This document shows positions 22,333 through 34,598 of a DNA stretch of 64,000 bases, piece by piece (the stretch's first letter is position 1; each line of letters opens with the position of its first letter). A program made the translations under genes and the position numbers. The notes beneath the pieces are model-generated. The model made no database searches, was not told the DNA's origin, and saw only the letters and a list, made by a program, of their open reading frames with translations. The DNA comes from Viola odorata (taxonomy: Eukaryota > Streptophyta > Magnoliopsida > Malpighiales > Violaceae), in contig OY829542.1 in assembly GCA_963691705.1 (NCBI GenBank), positions 19,640,579 to 19,704,578 of the forward strand, in the 5' to 3' direction.

Positions 22333-23894
22333 AAGGTGAATATTTACACTCTGAGCTCCAACAATTTCTAGCAGCACAAGGAATCATCCACCAAACCACC
22401 TGCCTAGATACACCCTAACAAAATGGTGTTGCTGAGAGAAAGAATCGCCATTTACTGGAAGTTGTTCGTTCCTTGTTAATTGATGTTCACACACCATTGA
22501 ATTATTAGGGAGAAGCAATTTGTACCGCAGCTCACCTAATCAACAGAGTCCCATTTAGCACCATTGGGTTCAAAACTCCATTCCAAGCCCTATCTGATGT
22601 TGTTGTCTCTCCCACTGTGGCAAACTTATCAACCCACGTTTTTGGATGTGTAGCATTTGTTCACATCCATAAACGTCAACAGAACAAATTGGAGCCTCGA
22701 GCATTACGTTGTGTCTTCCTCGGATATGCTGCACATCAGAAAGGATATCGATGTTACCACCCACCGATGGGAAAAATGTATGTTTCCTTAGATGTGGTAT
22801 TTCACGAATAAGAAATGTATTTTTCGGCTGCAGAACTTAAAGGGGAGCAACATCAACTGGAAGTTCTGAACTTAAAATATGATGATGAGTATGATGACAC
22901 TCACATATTGGTGTGAAACCAAGCTGAAGATGATGAAGGTGGTCATAATGAACATAATGAAGAGGGAAGTTACAATGACAGTGTTGATCCATGCACAAAT
23001 GATGACATTGCTGGTCCATCATCAACTAGTGATGCATCTTCTCCTATACCACACCACTCACCTGTTGAAGTTGTCCATGAACATGAGTTAAGGCAGTTAC
23101 CACCACGACACACTAGAGGTATTCCTAAACCCACATATGAGCTTGAACTCTCTAGTAAAGCTAGATACCCTATGAGCCACTATGTGTCTAACCATCGATT
23201 GTCTGAGGCAAACGTGTCCTTTGTGAATCAATTATCTTCTGTATCTATTCCTAACAGTGTGCAGGAAGCCTTAGGGGATCCAAGATGGAAGGTAGCCATG
23301 AATGAACAAATGAAATCCCTGCAGAAAAATGTAGGTGGGTTTACTCTGTGAAGTACAAAGCTGATGGAACCATCGAACGTTTCAAGGCTAGGTTGGTGGC
23401 AAAGGGGTATACTCAAACGTATGGAATTGATTATACAGATACATTTGCACCAGTGGCAAAGATCAATACTGTCCGAGTTCTACTCAGTTTAGCTACAAAC
23501 CTAAAATGGCCCTTGCAACAATTTGATGTAAAAAATGTATTTCTTCATAGTGAACTAACAGAAGAAGTGTATATGGATCTTCCACCAGGCTGTATAGTAT
23601 ATGAACATCAACAACAAAAGGTGTGCAGGTTAAAGATATCATTGTATGGTCTTAAACAGTCCCCAAGAGCTTGGTTTGGGAGATTTACAAAAGCCATGAA
23701 GGAATTTGGCTACTGTCAAAGCAATGCAGATCATACGTTGTTCCTAAAGAAAGGACAAGATAACTGCACTCATCGTATACGTTGATGACATGGTGGTGAC
23801 TGGAAATGATCCTGAAGAAAGAAGAGCATTGCAAAACTACCTATCTACTGAATTTGAAATGAAAGATCTTGGTCCACTTAAATACTTCCTTGGA
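22333..23894 (+). pseudogene. Ty1/copia integrase and reverse transcriptase, first part, decayed
   Basis: The copia polyprotein begins abruptly inside the integrase core (GEYLHSELQQFLAAQGIIHQ, then NGVAERKNRHLLEVVRS). It continues with the integrase C-terminal part (HVFGCVAFVH, LEPRALRCVFLGY). The reverse transcriptase follows with FKARLVAKGYTQTYGIDYTD, LKISLYGLKQSPRAW and YVDDMVVTGN. Several stops and a frameshift near 23765 break it. Gag, protease and the 5' LTR are missing. At 23883-23894 the frame (DLGPLKYFLG) is cut by the LINE and resumes at 44246. Confidence 0.85.
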
Positions 23895-24959
23895 TTTTTT
23901 TTTAATAGGCAGAAGAAATTTTATTAAAGAAACCATTGGGAAAATGGCAGCAAAAGCAAGGAAGGAGAATATACAAACAACAGCTATCGGCAGCTGCTAA
24001 CAGCAGCCAAAGCTACCTATGAAAGCAGCTAATGAACAAGCCAACATAGCTGTCGCGCCCCACGAAAATTAACAGAGGAATGCTAATTCACGAGTGTGCA
24101 ACGAAATTCGGGACCTTACAATGCTCAGCGTAGATGGACGCCTCGCAGCATGCAATGAAGTCGCCACCCTAATTTGGTTGCTAGGCTTAGGGAACCCTAA
24201 TCGTCATGGCATAGGAAATATAATAAGTAAAAAACTAAAGGCACAAAAAAAGGGGTCTGGACCCCAGACAAAGGTTCGGGGTCGTATTATGGTCTCGGGA
24301 AGGTGTTAGGCACCCGAGTCACATCCGAAAACGGTTACCGGTTGATGAGAGAGGTGTTTAAAAAGGTGTTTGAGAAATGCGTTTTGAAAAAGGGGGCCCT
24401 CAGAGGAATCGTCACTTTAGTCTTATTTATGATCGTAATCGTTCAGGAATAATTAAAACGTCTATCTGATGGGGTTACCGTTTATCAAGACCGATTGATT
24501 ATTCCTGATCGTAACGTGAGGGGACTGAATTTTCCGTAAGACTGAATGAGCGCCCTCTTTTTTCATCATCGGGCCATGCATGATTAAATTAATTACTACG
24601 TGATCCTAACATGGATTGCTAACAGAGTACCATTTTAAATGATGGATTTAAAATGATAGTTTGCTGTGGGATCGAAAGTCCCCATGTACATGCAGTCAAT
24701 ATAAGCGAGAAGTAAAATCACATGAACGCGGCATTTTAAGAAAGTCTTTAAACACGTTGTGCATGTGGGTTGATTTTAGTTCTAGCAGTTCTATATATCA
24801 TGCATACGATGGATATTTGCAGAAAGCATCGAATAAATAAAAAGGAATCGAAAGGCGTACTTTCGAGCGAAGCTTGAAACTAAAACCTGCAAAATGAGAG
24901 TGTTAGCGATAGCTCGAGAAATAAATAAGCAATTTATGAGTGCAAGAATTTAAATGACA

Positions 24960-25510
24960 GTTGATTGTATACGAGAAATGATGGATTTCACGCATACGAA
25001 ATGAGATGCTGAGTTTGGTTGTATGCGAAAAATGATTGATTTTAAGCATACGAGAATTTATCGCTAGGTGATTGCATACGAAAAATGATGGATTTTTCGT
25101 ATGTGAGAATTTAAATGCTAGTTGATTGCATGCGAAAAATGATGGATTTTACGCATGTGAGAATTAAAATGCTAGTTGATTGCATGCGAAAAATGATGGA
25201 TTTTACGCATGTGAGAATTAAAATGCTAGTTGATTGCATGCGAAAAATGAAGGATTTTACGCATACGAAAATGAAATGCTGTTTTGATTTGCATGCGAAA
25301 AATGATTGATTTTACGCATACGAGAATTTAAATGCTAGGTTGATTGCATGCGAAAAATGATTGATTTTACGCATACGAGAATTTAAATGCTAGGTTGATT
25401 GCATGAGAAAAATGATTGATTTTACGCATACGAGAATTTAAATGCTGGGTTGGTTGCATGTGAAAAATGATGGATTTTACGCATACGAAAATGAAATGCT
25501 GTTTTGATAA
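24960..25510. repeat. 54-bp tandem repeats in the giant LTR
   Basis: The unit carries GTTGATTGCATGCGAAAAAT and then GATTTTACGCAT. Starts at 25121, 25175 and 25229 give a 54-bp period. About ten copies, more diverged at the edges, follow each other. Short frames across them are repeat artefacts. Confidence 0.85.
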
Positions 25511-25619
25511 GTGCAGAAAAATTAAAGGCTATTGGCGATTTACAGGGAAGAAAAAAAAGTTTAATGATTTGCAGAAAATAAAACAGATTGATAATGTAGA
25601 GAATGGACAGTTAGATATT

Positions 25620-26360
25620 TGTGGAAAATAAACAGTTGATATTGCGACCGACCATGTAGGCGGTATTGAATTTAAATTGCTGAAAGTAAATTGCTGAAAT
25701 TTAAAGTGCGGAAAAGTAAAGTGCGGAAAAGTAAACAGTTGATAATTTGCGGAAGGATTTCCAGCAGTTTTGCGAAAAATTAAAGCAGTTGATATTGCAG
25801 AAAATAAACAGTTGATATTGCGACCGACCATGTAGGCGGTATTGAATTTAAATTGCTGAAAGTAAATTGCTGGAATTTAAAGTGCGAAAAATTAAGCAGT
25901 TGATAAGTGCGACCGACCATGTAGGCGGTATTGAATTTAAATTGCTGAAAGTAAATTGCTGGAATTTAAAGTGCGGAAAAGTAAGCAGTTGATAAGTGCG
26001 ACCGACCATGTAGGCGGTATTGAATTTAAATTGCTGAAAGTAAATTGCTGAAATTTAAAGTGCGGAAAAGTAAAGTGCGGAAAATTAAACAGTTGATAAT
26101 TTGCGGAAGGATTTCCAGCAGTTTTGCGAAAAATTAAAGCAGTTGATATTGCAGAAAATAAACAGTTGATATTGCGACCGACCATGTAGGCGGTATTGAA
26201 TTTAAATTGCTGAAAGTAAATTGCTGAAATTTAAAGTGCAGAAAAGTAAAGTACGGAAAAGTAAACAATTGATAATTTGCGGAAGGATTTCCAGCAGTTT
26301 TGCGAAAAATTAAAGCAGGTGATATTTACGGAAATTAAAAAGCGACCGACCATATAGGCG
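25620..26360. repeat. Higher-order repeats with GCGACCGACCATGTAGGCGG
   Basis: The 20-mer GCGACCGACCATGTAGGCGG or close variants occurs at about 25644, 25820, 25919, 25998, 26174 and 26342. Spacings are about 80, 100 and 170-176 bp. The segments between are built from AATTTAAATTGCTGAAAG, AGTGCGGAAAAGTAAA and GGAAGGATTTCCAGCAG words in differing combinations. Confidence 0.8.
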
Positions 26361-27600
26361 GTATAATAAATGACTGAATTTAAATATCATGAAAATAAAT
26401 ATTGCGATAAGAAAGAAGCAATTCGGATATAGAACAATTAAATAACAAGTTGTCGCAAGAACGAGCATACGAAAAATATGGACCGGAAATGACGCATGTG
26501 TGCATTTAAATCATGTATAAACATTTAAAGCATGGTATACGGCTATTTAATTTCGTGCATAAATATTTAATCATGGTATATAAATATTTAAGCAAAGCGA
26601 AATAATAAACAAGTATTGTAAATAATGATTAATTAAATATGGTATACGAATTAAATTAAACATTACGTACGAGCATGAAAAAAAAATGACTCGAATGCTT
26701 GACGAAGAATTAATGGGCTGGGCCCCATGTGCTGAAATTGGTTAAAATGGGCTAGGAATAAATCCCAGCCCATAGCTTAATTTGAAAGGAAAAGAAAAGA
26801 TGGGCTTGGCTTAAGCCAAAGCCCATCATCATGATAAATAAAAGGAGGGACGGGCTTAGCCCGTCACCCTCCCTTCTTCTTCCTCGCAAGAACAGCCCTG
26901 CTGTTCTTGCTTCCCACGTCGCCGGCGCCGTGGCCGGCGACTCAAATGACCCAAAACCCACTTGTAACCCCCCCCCCCCCCAATTCGACTCGGATCAATC
27001 ACTCAACATGCCAACGATCCAATCAAGCAAGAACAGCACCCCAAAACGGGAGAAGAAGCCACGGTTTTAAAAGAAGAAGAAACATGTTAATTAAACATTT
27101 TTTGAGCAATTAATTAGTTAAAGCAACGAATGATTAAATTAAGGCAAGGGAAGTGAAGTTAGCATGGAAACAAAGCTTTTAAAAACAGATTTGAGTGGTT
27201 GATCAAAGGCTTAAGGCTAAAAACAAAAATTAAAAGAGAGGAGCTTAGAGAGAGAAAGCTTGAAAGAAGCTCACCTTGCTTGCCTTTCTTTTCCTTGGTT
27301 CGGGTGGATGAATTGGCTAGGAGAATGGAGAGGGAGCAGGGCTGTTTTCATGCGAGAGTTTTTTGTAAGATTTTCGGCCCCTTTTTCGTTGAGAAACCGT
27401 GGCTATTTATAGCCAAAAATGCGTGGATGGGAGGACGCCGGAGACGCGCGTGGGTGGCCGGCTGGTCACGGTGGCAAGGCTAGAGGGAGGTGTGATGATG
27501 GCGGAGGCGTAGGGGCTAGGGAGCAGTTGGCTCGGGCGAGGACTTCGGTCGCTTCCCTCGTGCGTGCACTGTGCATGTGCATTATGCACATTAAATCAAG

Positions 27601-27647
27601 GGCCATTGATCTGGTTGACTTTCCTTGGTTGACCAGATCAATGGCCA
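27601..27647. repeat. Hairpin with 15-bp perfect arms
   Basis: GGCCATTGATCTGGT is followed by a short loop and its exact reverse complement ACCAGATCAATGGCC. It lies in the right third of the giant LTR. Confidence 0.75.
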
Positions 27648-28326
27648 TGATCAAATGGCCTTTCATCTGATTTAAATGGCCTCGAGCCGGTTCCCGCGAC
27701 CAAACGTTCTGACTTTTCGAGCTGAAGGTACCGTCGCGTAGAGAAAAATACGACGGGTTTAACCGTCTACAGCGAATGACGAGAATTTTTCGTTTAACGT
27801 GTTTATTTTTGCGTGAAACGTTTGAACGGAAAAATAAAGACGTTACGCCAAAAATTACACGAAACGCTGAATCTAGCAACTAGTTGATGGAAAACATTTT
27901 AAAGTCAAGTTGCTGTCCGAGCAGGCTTACTCGGGTCCAATAAAAGCTCGAATAAAAATAATAATAAAATAATAAAAATACTAAAAAATGCGATAAAATA
28001 CAAAAAATCCTAAAATTCACGAGATGCTAAAAAATGAAGAAAAAACTAGCAAACGACTGCTGGATAGTAAAAAATGTGATTTTTAAGGCTAAAAATAATA
28101 ATGATAATAATAACAAAAATACTTGACGAAAAATTAAAAACGCGATTTCGAAAGCTGACGAAGCTAACGATGATGCTAAAATGCGACGAAAACCCTAAAA
28201 ATGCTAGCGATAGTAACTTAACTACAGACGACTGTAATTTAAGTAAAAATGACGGTAAATTAAATAAATGACAGAAATGCTAAAATTAAGTAAAAATGGC
28301 GTCAAAATTCGGGTATCAACAATAGC

Positions 28327-31300
28327 CAGCAAGGCTCACCCAACAGAAACCCAACCCCCCAAACAACAACTGAGAAAGCGACCACAAAACAGAGGCCAAG
28401 AGATAACCCCTTAACAAGTGGCTGACGTAGCTGAATGACAGCCCCAAACCTGTAACCACGAGGAGGACATTTCCATTTGGGAGGTAGAGTATGGAAATGA
28501 TTTATCCTTTCTACAAAGTCAGCGCCTCCAAGTGGAGAAGATGACATGTTGCAACTTCTGATGACTGAAATTCTCGTACCGGAACACTATATCATTTCGA
28601 TGTTTCCACGAGGTCCAGAAAATTGCCTGAAGCAACATCTGCCACATGTCCAGCTTCCGTGAGTACTGCCCAAGAAACAGCCCGCGCCAGCTATGCCACA
28701 AGTCTTCCACGTGCCTCGGGTGAACCCAAACAATCCCAGCCCAACGCGTGATAGCTTCCCACAGCAGGTCCATCTTACAGCAGTGGAGGAATAAATGGTG
28801 CGTATTCTCCTCACAGGTAGAGCACATAGGACACATACAGGTGTCCACGGTAAGGATGTTGCGCTTCCTAAGGAACTCCCGAGTGGCGATACGGTCTTGC
28901 AAGACCAGCCACATGAAGAACTCAACCCGATAAGGAATTGTCCCCAGCCAACATGAGAGAAGGGTGTCATTTTTTAGGTGTTCGTGTGGCCTTGCAAATG
29001 GATTTGACTGAAAACTCACCTGAACTTTCTAACTTCCAGCGCAACAGGCAAGCATTAGTGTTTCTGTTTGGAAGCAGCAGGGACTCCTGCATGTCATTTG
29101 CCTCATCCACCTCCCACTCAAATAGACCCCGTCTCCAAGGAATTTGCCAACGCCATTCCGAGTCTTGCCAACTTCCGAACTCCCGGACAACTCCCATCCT
29201 GTTACAGGTGATAGAATACAACCGAGGGTATTTGAGAGCCAACGGCGCAAGGGCAGCCCAAGGATCCCACCAAAATCTAACAGAGTCCCAGAGCCAATAG
29301 ATAGCTGAACGTTTGGGATCCAGGTCCCAAACAAGGAGGAAGATCTCCCACAAACCCGAATGATGTCGCTCCAAATGGTAGAGAGATTCGTGCTGTCCTG
29401 AATCCAGAGGTCCCCCAGCGTAATGATGTTGTATTCTTTGCACACGATATCCACCCATTTCTTTTTCTCCCCTGCTAAGAGTCCCCAAACCCATTTCAAA
29501 AGTAAGGCTTCATTGCGAGTCTGCATGCACCCCAACCCCAGCCCTCCCAGATCTTTTAGTCGAATAATTTTTGACCACTTCACCTTTGTTAAACCCTGAC
29601 GATGCTCATCACCACTCCAAAGAAAGCGAGCCATGATTTGATTACACCTCCGAATAATGCCCTTATGCATACGGTAGATGGACATGTTGTAAACTGGTAG
29701 ACTCGATAAGACTGATTTTATTAAGGTTGTTCTCCTACCCACAGATAACAAAGACCCCTTCCACGTTGCCAGCTTCTTCTGAATTTTCATTAGCAAGAAA
29801 TCCCAACTAGAAAGTCTCTTCGGGTTCATCCCCACATAGGACCCAAGGTACTTGAATGGCAAAACCTCATATTTACATCCTGCTCTACGAGCCACTGTTG
29901 TCCCCAGGTGTCTAAACACGTTTACACCCACTAAGGTACTCTTGAAATAATTGACCTTAAGACCTGAAAAAGCATCAAACCATCGCAGTAACCCTTTGAC
30001 ACACTGAATTTCTTCTTCATCGTTGTTTACAAAGACTAAAGTGTCGTCTGCAAACTAAAGGTGTGTAATATCCCACCCCCGCGTCTCATTCCCAATACCT
30101 CGAAGTAATCCTCCCGACTTGGCTCTAACGAATAATTGGTTCAACCCTTCCGCGGCAATGTTAAACAGAAACGGAGACAACGGAGACATCGGACACCCCT
30201 GTCTCAAACCTCTACCCACTTTAAATTCCTGAGTCGGAGACCCATTAATGAGGACTGAGACCCTAGCCGTGCCAAGGCACTGGTTAACCCAACCCCGCCA
30301 CTTGGCGCTGAACCCCATATGGCTCAATGTGTTGTCCAGGTAATTCCATTCGACAGAGTCATAAGCCTTCTCGAAGTCAAGCTTGAATAGAAAGCCTTAC
30401 CGACGGCTTGACTTAAGGAAATGTGTGACTTCATTAGCTATCATGACACAGTCCAGCGTACTGTTCCCTTGAAGAAACCCGTGTTGCGTGTCGCTGATCA
30501 CAGAAGTGATAACAGACCCAAGACGGTTGGCAAGGATCTTAGCTATGATTTTGTACGTACTATTTACTAAGCTAATTGGCCGATATTCACTGAACCTCTT
30601 GGCTGAGCTAACTTTCGGAATCAATGTGAGAAAAGAAGAATTTGCACCATGTGGGAATCTGCCCGTCCTGAAGAAATCCGAAACCATAGAACTCAAGTCT
30701 CCACCAATAGTACCCCACACTTTCTGGATGAACGTGAATGAGAACCCGTCAGGCCCAGGTGATTTGTCACCCCCACATTGCTTAACTGCCTCCCAGATTT
30801 CAACCCCCAAGACCTCCCTGTCAAGCCAGCTGGACTACTCAGAACTCAGCTTCTTGAAACCCAAATCTTGCATACGCGGTCTATCCCAAGTTACAACCCT
30901 GAAAAAGTTGGAATAATACTTGACTGCAGCAGATTTAACCTCTGATGGCGTGGTCAACCGAACATTGTCCTCCAAGTTTTCAGTGATGTTATTCCTCCTA
31001 TTCGTGCACAGCGCAATTTGGTGGAAATACCTGGTGTTGCGGTCTCCCTGAGAATCCCAACGAGCCCTCGCTTTCTACTGCCACATACGGCTCTCTTGAC
31101 CCTATTTCTCCCATAGAGCCACTTCAGCCTCGCCCTTCTCTAAAAGTTCCTCCTTAGTTAGATCTCTTTCGTCCGCTAGGTTGTCTAAGAACGCCACCCG
31201 AGCCTGTAAATCCTTGATCCTAGTGGCTATATTCCCAAACACATCTCTATTCCAGTTACGTAACCTCATTTTAATCCACCTTAGTTTTTTTAAAACCTGG

Positions 31301-32138
31301 AAATTCCCAGGAAAAATATCCGTAGCTTCTGACCACAGCCCTGAAACCAAGTCATTAAAGCCCTCCACATCCCACCAAATTGCAAGATCTCTAAATGGTT
31401 TGGGACCCCAGTCCACACGGTCATAACTAAGCAGCAATGGAACGTGATCGGATGTGTGTTTTCCCAGCGCTGAGAGTTGAAGACGAGGGAACACAGTGTT
31501 CCACCCCACCTGTATGAACACCCTGTCTAGTCTACTATGACACACAGCATTAGCCCAAGCGAATCGCTTTCCCACCAGAGGAATTTCTGACAAGTTACTG
31601 CCATAAACCCAGTCCTGAAAATCCTGCATACTCCTAGTGATGCTACCGCCATTGCTTCTTTCAGCCGGAGTAAGGACTTCATTGAAGTCTCCCGCGATTA
31701 AAACTGGAAGATTACTGGTCGCTATTAAGCCTCGAAGATGAGTCCATAACTGAGCTCTACAGTCTATCTCATTATATATATGTTCACCATTACACATCGA
31801 AAATCGGACTCGGTAAATCTCCCCTCCAACCAAATGAAACGATCTCCCGGAATCTGCGCATTGACTTCAAACACTCTCGTGTCCCACATGGAAACCAACC
31901 CACCAGATCTCCCAGCCGCTGGAATCCAAGTCCATTTCATCTCGTTTGACTTCCACATGGAAGCAATAAGGAATTCATTAATAAGACCCCTTTTAGTATC
32001 TTGTAAGAACACGACGTCTAACTTCTCCTGCTGGATTATTTTTTTAATAAATTTCCTTTTAATCATCGATAGCAACCCTCTACAATTCCAAGACAATAAA
32101 CGTACCATCGGTGAAGACAAAAGACGCGACAAGGACAC
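28327..32138 (-). pseudogene. LINE ORF2: AP-type endonuclease and reverse transcriptase, decayed
   Basis: On the minus strand the ORF starts with MVRLLSWNCRGL (ATG near 32108), an apurinic-like endonuclease. GDFNEV and TSDHVPLLLS are its catalytic-region motifs (31102-31833, after a frameshift near 31800). Reverse transcriptase follows in one frame with stops: DKSPGPDGFSF and HGFLQGNSTLD (30397-30810), RGLRQGCPMSP (30055-30327), FADDTLVF just beyond a TAG at about 30055, and KYLGSYVGMNP (29029-29931). The zf-RVT region with CMCPMC and HLFLHC is at 28519-29019. It normally nicks DNA and reverse transcribes its own RNA at the target. No frame is intact. Confidence 0.9.
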
Positions 32139-32594
32139 CTGCCAAGCTTAGAAGTGTTCCACTTCCCCCTCAAACCTTTCTTTGTCAAAAGCGCGTAAGG
32201 CAGCCTCATTTGCATGAGTGGTTAGAGACAAAGCCTTACCAATTTCCCAAGTTTATCCCTCCAGCAAAATTACGTCAAACAAACGGTTCATATTGGTAAT
32301 GTCTGCATCCTTGATTTTGTTGCCATTTGTCCACGACCCTTCCCCCGAATTTGTCGTCTCTAAACTGCCCGTTGTACCCACCAACTTCTTCACTTTACGA
32401 ACTCGAGAAGTGACGAACAGGGTTGGATGTTCAGGAATAAGTGTCTTTCTAATGGTGCCAATTTCCAGTTGCGCGTTTGTGCAAATGGTAGCTGCAGTTA
32501 TAGGGTGTTCTCTAGGGCCTAATTCAACCGAATCTACTTCTGCCTGGGCACTACAAGTGTCCCTAATGACGTCGTCTACATCCTCTTCGTCCTC

Positions 32595-32858
32595 CTAATC
32601 ATCTTCCTTGTTGTGCACTCTTATCATCCAATCGAGATTAGATATAACCCCATGTATAGGTTCCTCTTTGCATAGGATCTTGCTAACCACTCCTTCTACT
32701 CTAACAGGGATTTCCAAGTCAACGATTTGAGAAGTTGTTACAAGTATTCGGCCTACGTCCAAACATTTTCTGGCAATTGTGTTATCATCAATTACCACCA
32801 AGCCTCCTATCCGGTTCCCTAGTGTTTCAAATGTGGCTTGACCCCACACTTGAATTGG
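32595..32858 (-). pseudogene. LINE ORF1, C-terminal fragment
   Basis: The minus-strand frame reads TFETLGNRIGGLVVIDDNT and DVGRILVTTSQ. This is the conserved DUF4283-like/zinc-knuckle-proximal part of plant LINE ORF1 proteins. It is the direct continuation of the frame ending RLCWVQCVGV at 43177; the Athila element split the ORF between them. It matters mainly as proof of the insertion point. Confidence 0.75.
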
Positions 32859-32863
32859 TACTC

Positions 32864-34544
32864 TGATTGATGGTTTATTTTCAATGTTTTATCTTCTCTT
32901 TTATTATTAATTGAGATGATAATTATGCTACTTTGAGCTTGTTTCCTTCCTATTTTGCTTTTCAGGCTTAATAATCGTTAATTGAGGAAAAGGAACGAAA
33001 AGCTTGAAGATCAGAGCCAAAAACAATCATTCAGTGTTGGAATTTTGATTTCAGCCTACTACCTTCCGAGTTTGGTCTCTTCGTCCCAGGGCCACTTCAC
33101 CATTTTGCCGAAATCAGCTCTTCTCGAGGCCTTGACATGAAGCGACCTGTCAGAGTTCCAGCCTGGACAGCACTGGGCGTATTTTTGTATTTAATTTGTG
33201 AGTGCTGGTTCAGCCAGCCTGGAACCTGGAGGACATGGGCACGAGTGTTACTGCCTGGATTCCCTCTTCCACCTTGCAGAAGCACCAAGGGGACATCAAT
33301 GGAAGAATGATAGAAACTTTCCCTTTGCATTATTCAAAGATTATTCTCTCCAAAAGTAAAGTAGTGCCCAGCACCAGCCTGGTATGGCAGCACATGCTGC
33401 AATTATTTTATGGTGAAGGTTGGGCCTTTGAAGTCTATCAGAGGAGTAGAAGAATGGCTATTAATAGAACAACGAAGCTGGAGGAAAAATGGGGGGTTCG
33501 ACGAGAGAAAAATCAGCACTTCTCATATTTTTTCAGTTTTATTTCCAGCTTTGCTTTGTAATTTTCGGATTTAAACTTATTTTGCTATTTTGATTATGTA
33601 TTGTAGCTAAGCACTCGGTTCCTGGTAGGGATCAAGAGATTGGTTGGTATGTTGCTTGTGAGACTTATTTGAGCTTAATAGAAATGAATTTCATATTTCT
33701 CTCCTTTTTATTTTAACTTTAAACTTGTCTTTGTTAATTTTTGAGCTTGATCAACTTGAATTTAATCTGGACAAGTGCAGTCAGTTCTCTTGTGATTAAA
33801 TCACTCTTAGAGAACAGTAGTAGACGATTTCAGCAGGGTAAATGGGCATTTACTTGGTCTAAGCTGATAGAAGGAATTGAACTAGACTACCCTCCCATCT
33901 CAAGGTCTTGAGAAGGGCCGACCTGGGTGACAGCTGGGTTTGCTGCCAGACTTGACCAGACCTTAGGATGATGAATAATTCCCGATGTCTAGAAGAAGGA
34001 TCTCACTGATTTTATCAATCTCTTGAGTTTTTCCTGTAAGCTTTCTGATTCCTTTGTTGAAGGCTCCGCATGGCCAAGCAAAGTGGCGGATTAGAATCTT
34101 AGGATGAGCTTAGGAAGGTTAGGGTGTTTTAATGGAAGTGATTCTTTTAATTCACTTTTGAAGCGAGATTTGGGAAATCTTAGTGTGAACTGATTTCCGC
34201 AACTTCTTCTTTCAAAACCATTTCGAAAATGTATTTTGTCAATGATCAACAACTTGCCATTGCCATCTCGTAATGATCTCTACCTGGAATTCTTTCTCAT
34301 CAGTAATTCTCTCCATTTTATAACTGTTTTATTGCATACAACTGTCACTATTTTTACTGTATTTCCGTTAAATCATAACTTCACCACAAAAACTTGGTTT
34401 TATACTTGGTTATTTGCAGGAACAACAAGAGTTAGACAAGCTTGTCCTTGTGGGATCGATCCTCTCATCACTATCTACATTTATTTGTAGTTTAACACTG
34501 AGTTGTATTTATATTTTTATGCGGGACATGCGACACGCCCGTCA
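32864..34544 (+). repeat. 5' LTR of the Athila element
   Basis: This is the left LTR. It is followed by TAAAT and then the primer site. No clear TATA box was assigned. Confidence 0.95.
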
Positions 34545-34549
34545 TAAAT

Positions 34550-34566
34550 TGGCGCCGTTGCCGGGG
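34550..34566 (+). other. Primer binding site, tRNA-Asp
   Basis: TGGCGCCGTTGCCGGGG is the exact complement of the 3' end of plant tRNA-Asp (ending CCCCGGCAACGGCGCCA, from memory). It lies five bases after the LTR. Reverse transcription of the element would start here. Confidence 0.9.
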
Positions 34567-34598
34567 ACAACGTGTTCTAATTTTTGATTTTCTTGTTC

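Larger units (their letters stand above)
24051..28321. mobile_element. 4.27-kb LTR-like element (probable giant solo LTR, Tat/Ogre-like)
   Basis: The insert begins TGTCGCGCCCCACG and ends GGGTATCAACA, obeying the TG...CA rule. It is flanked by the 5-bp TSD ATAGC (24046-24050 and 28322-28326). It encodes no recognisable retrotransposon protein. A segment GGAAGGTGTTAGGCACCCG near 24300 and the general style resemble the several-kb LTRs of Tat/Ogre-type Ty3/gypsy elements as I know them. Tandem repeats fill 24960-26360. A solo LTR is the simplest reading; a non-autonomous large retrotransposon derivative without internal LTRs is an alternative. Confidence 0.7.

Noticed and set aside
24960..25510. 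Regular 54-bp repeats that could look like a CRISPR array
   Set aside because: The repeats are contiguous without unique spacers and lie inside a plant LTR; they are ordinary tandem repeats.
27199..27670. Open frames of 80-94 codons in the giant LTR
   Set aside because: They overlap each other on both strands in GC-richer LTR sequence and resemble no known protein.
34550..34566. Match to tRNA-Asp as a tRNA gene
   Set aside because: Only the complement of the last 17 bases is present, in the position of a retrotransposon primer site.
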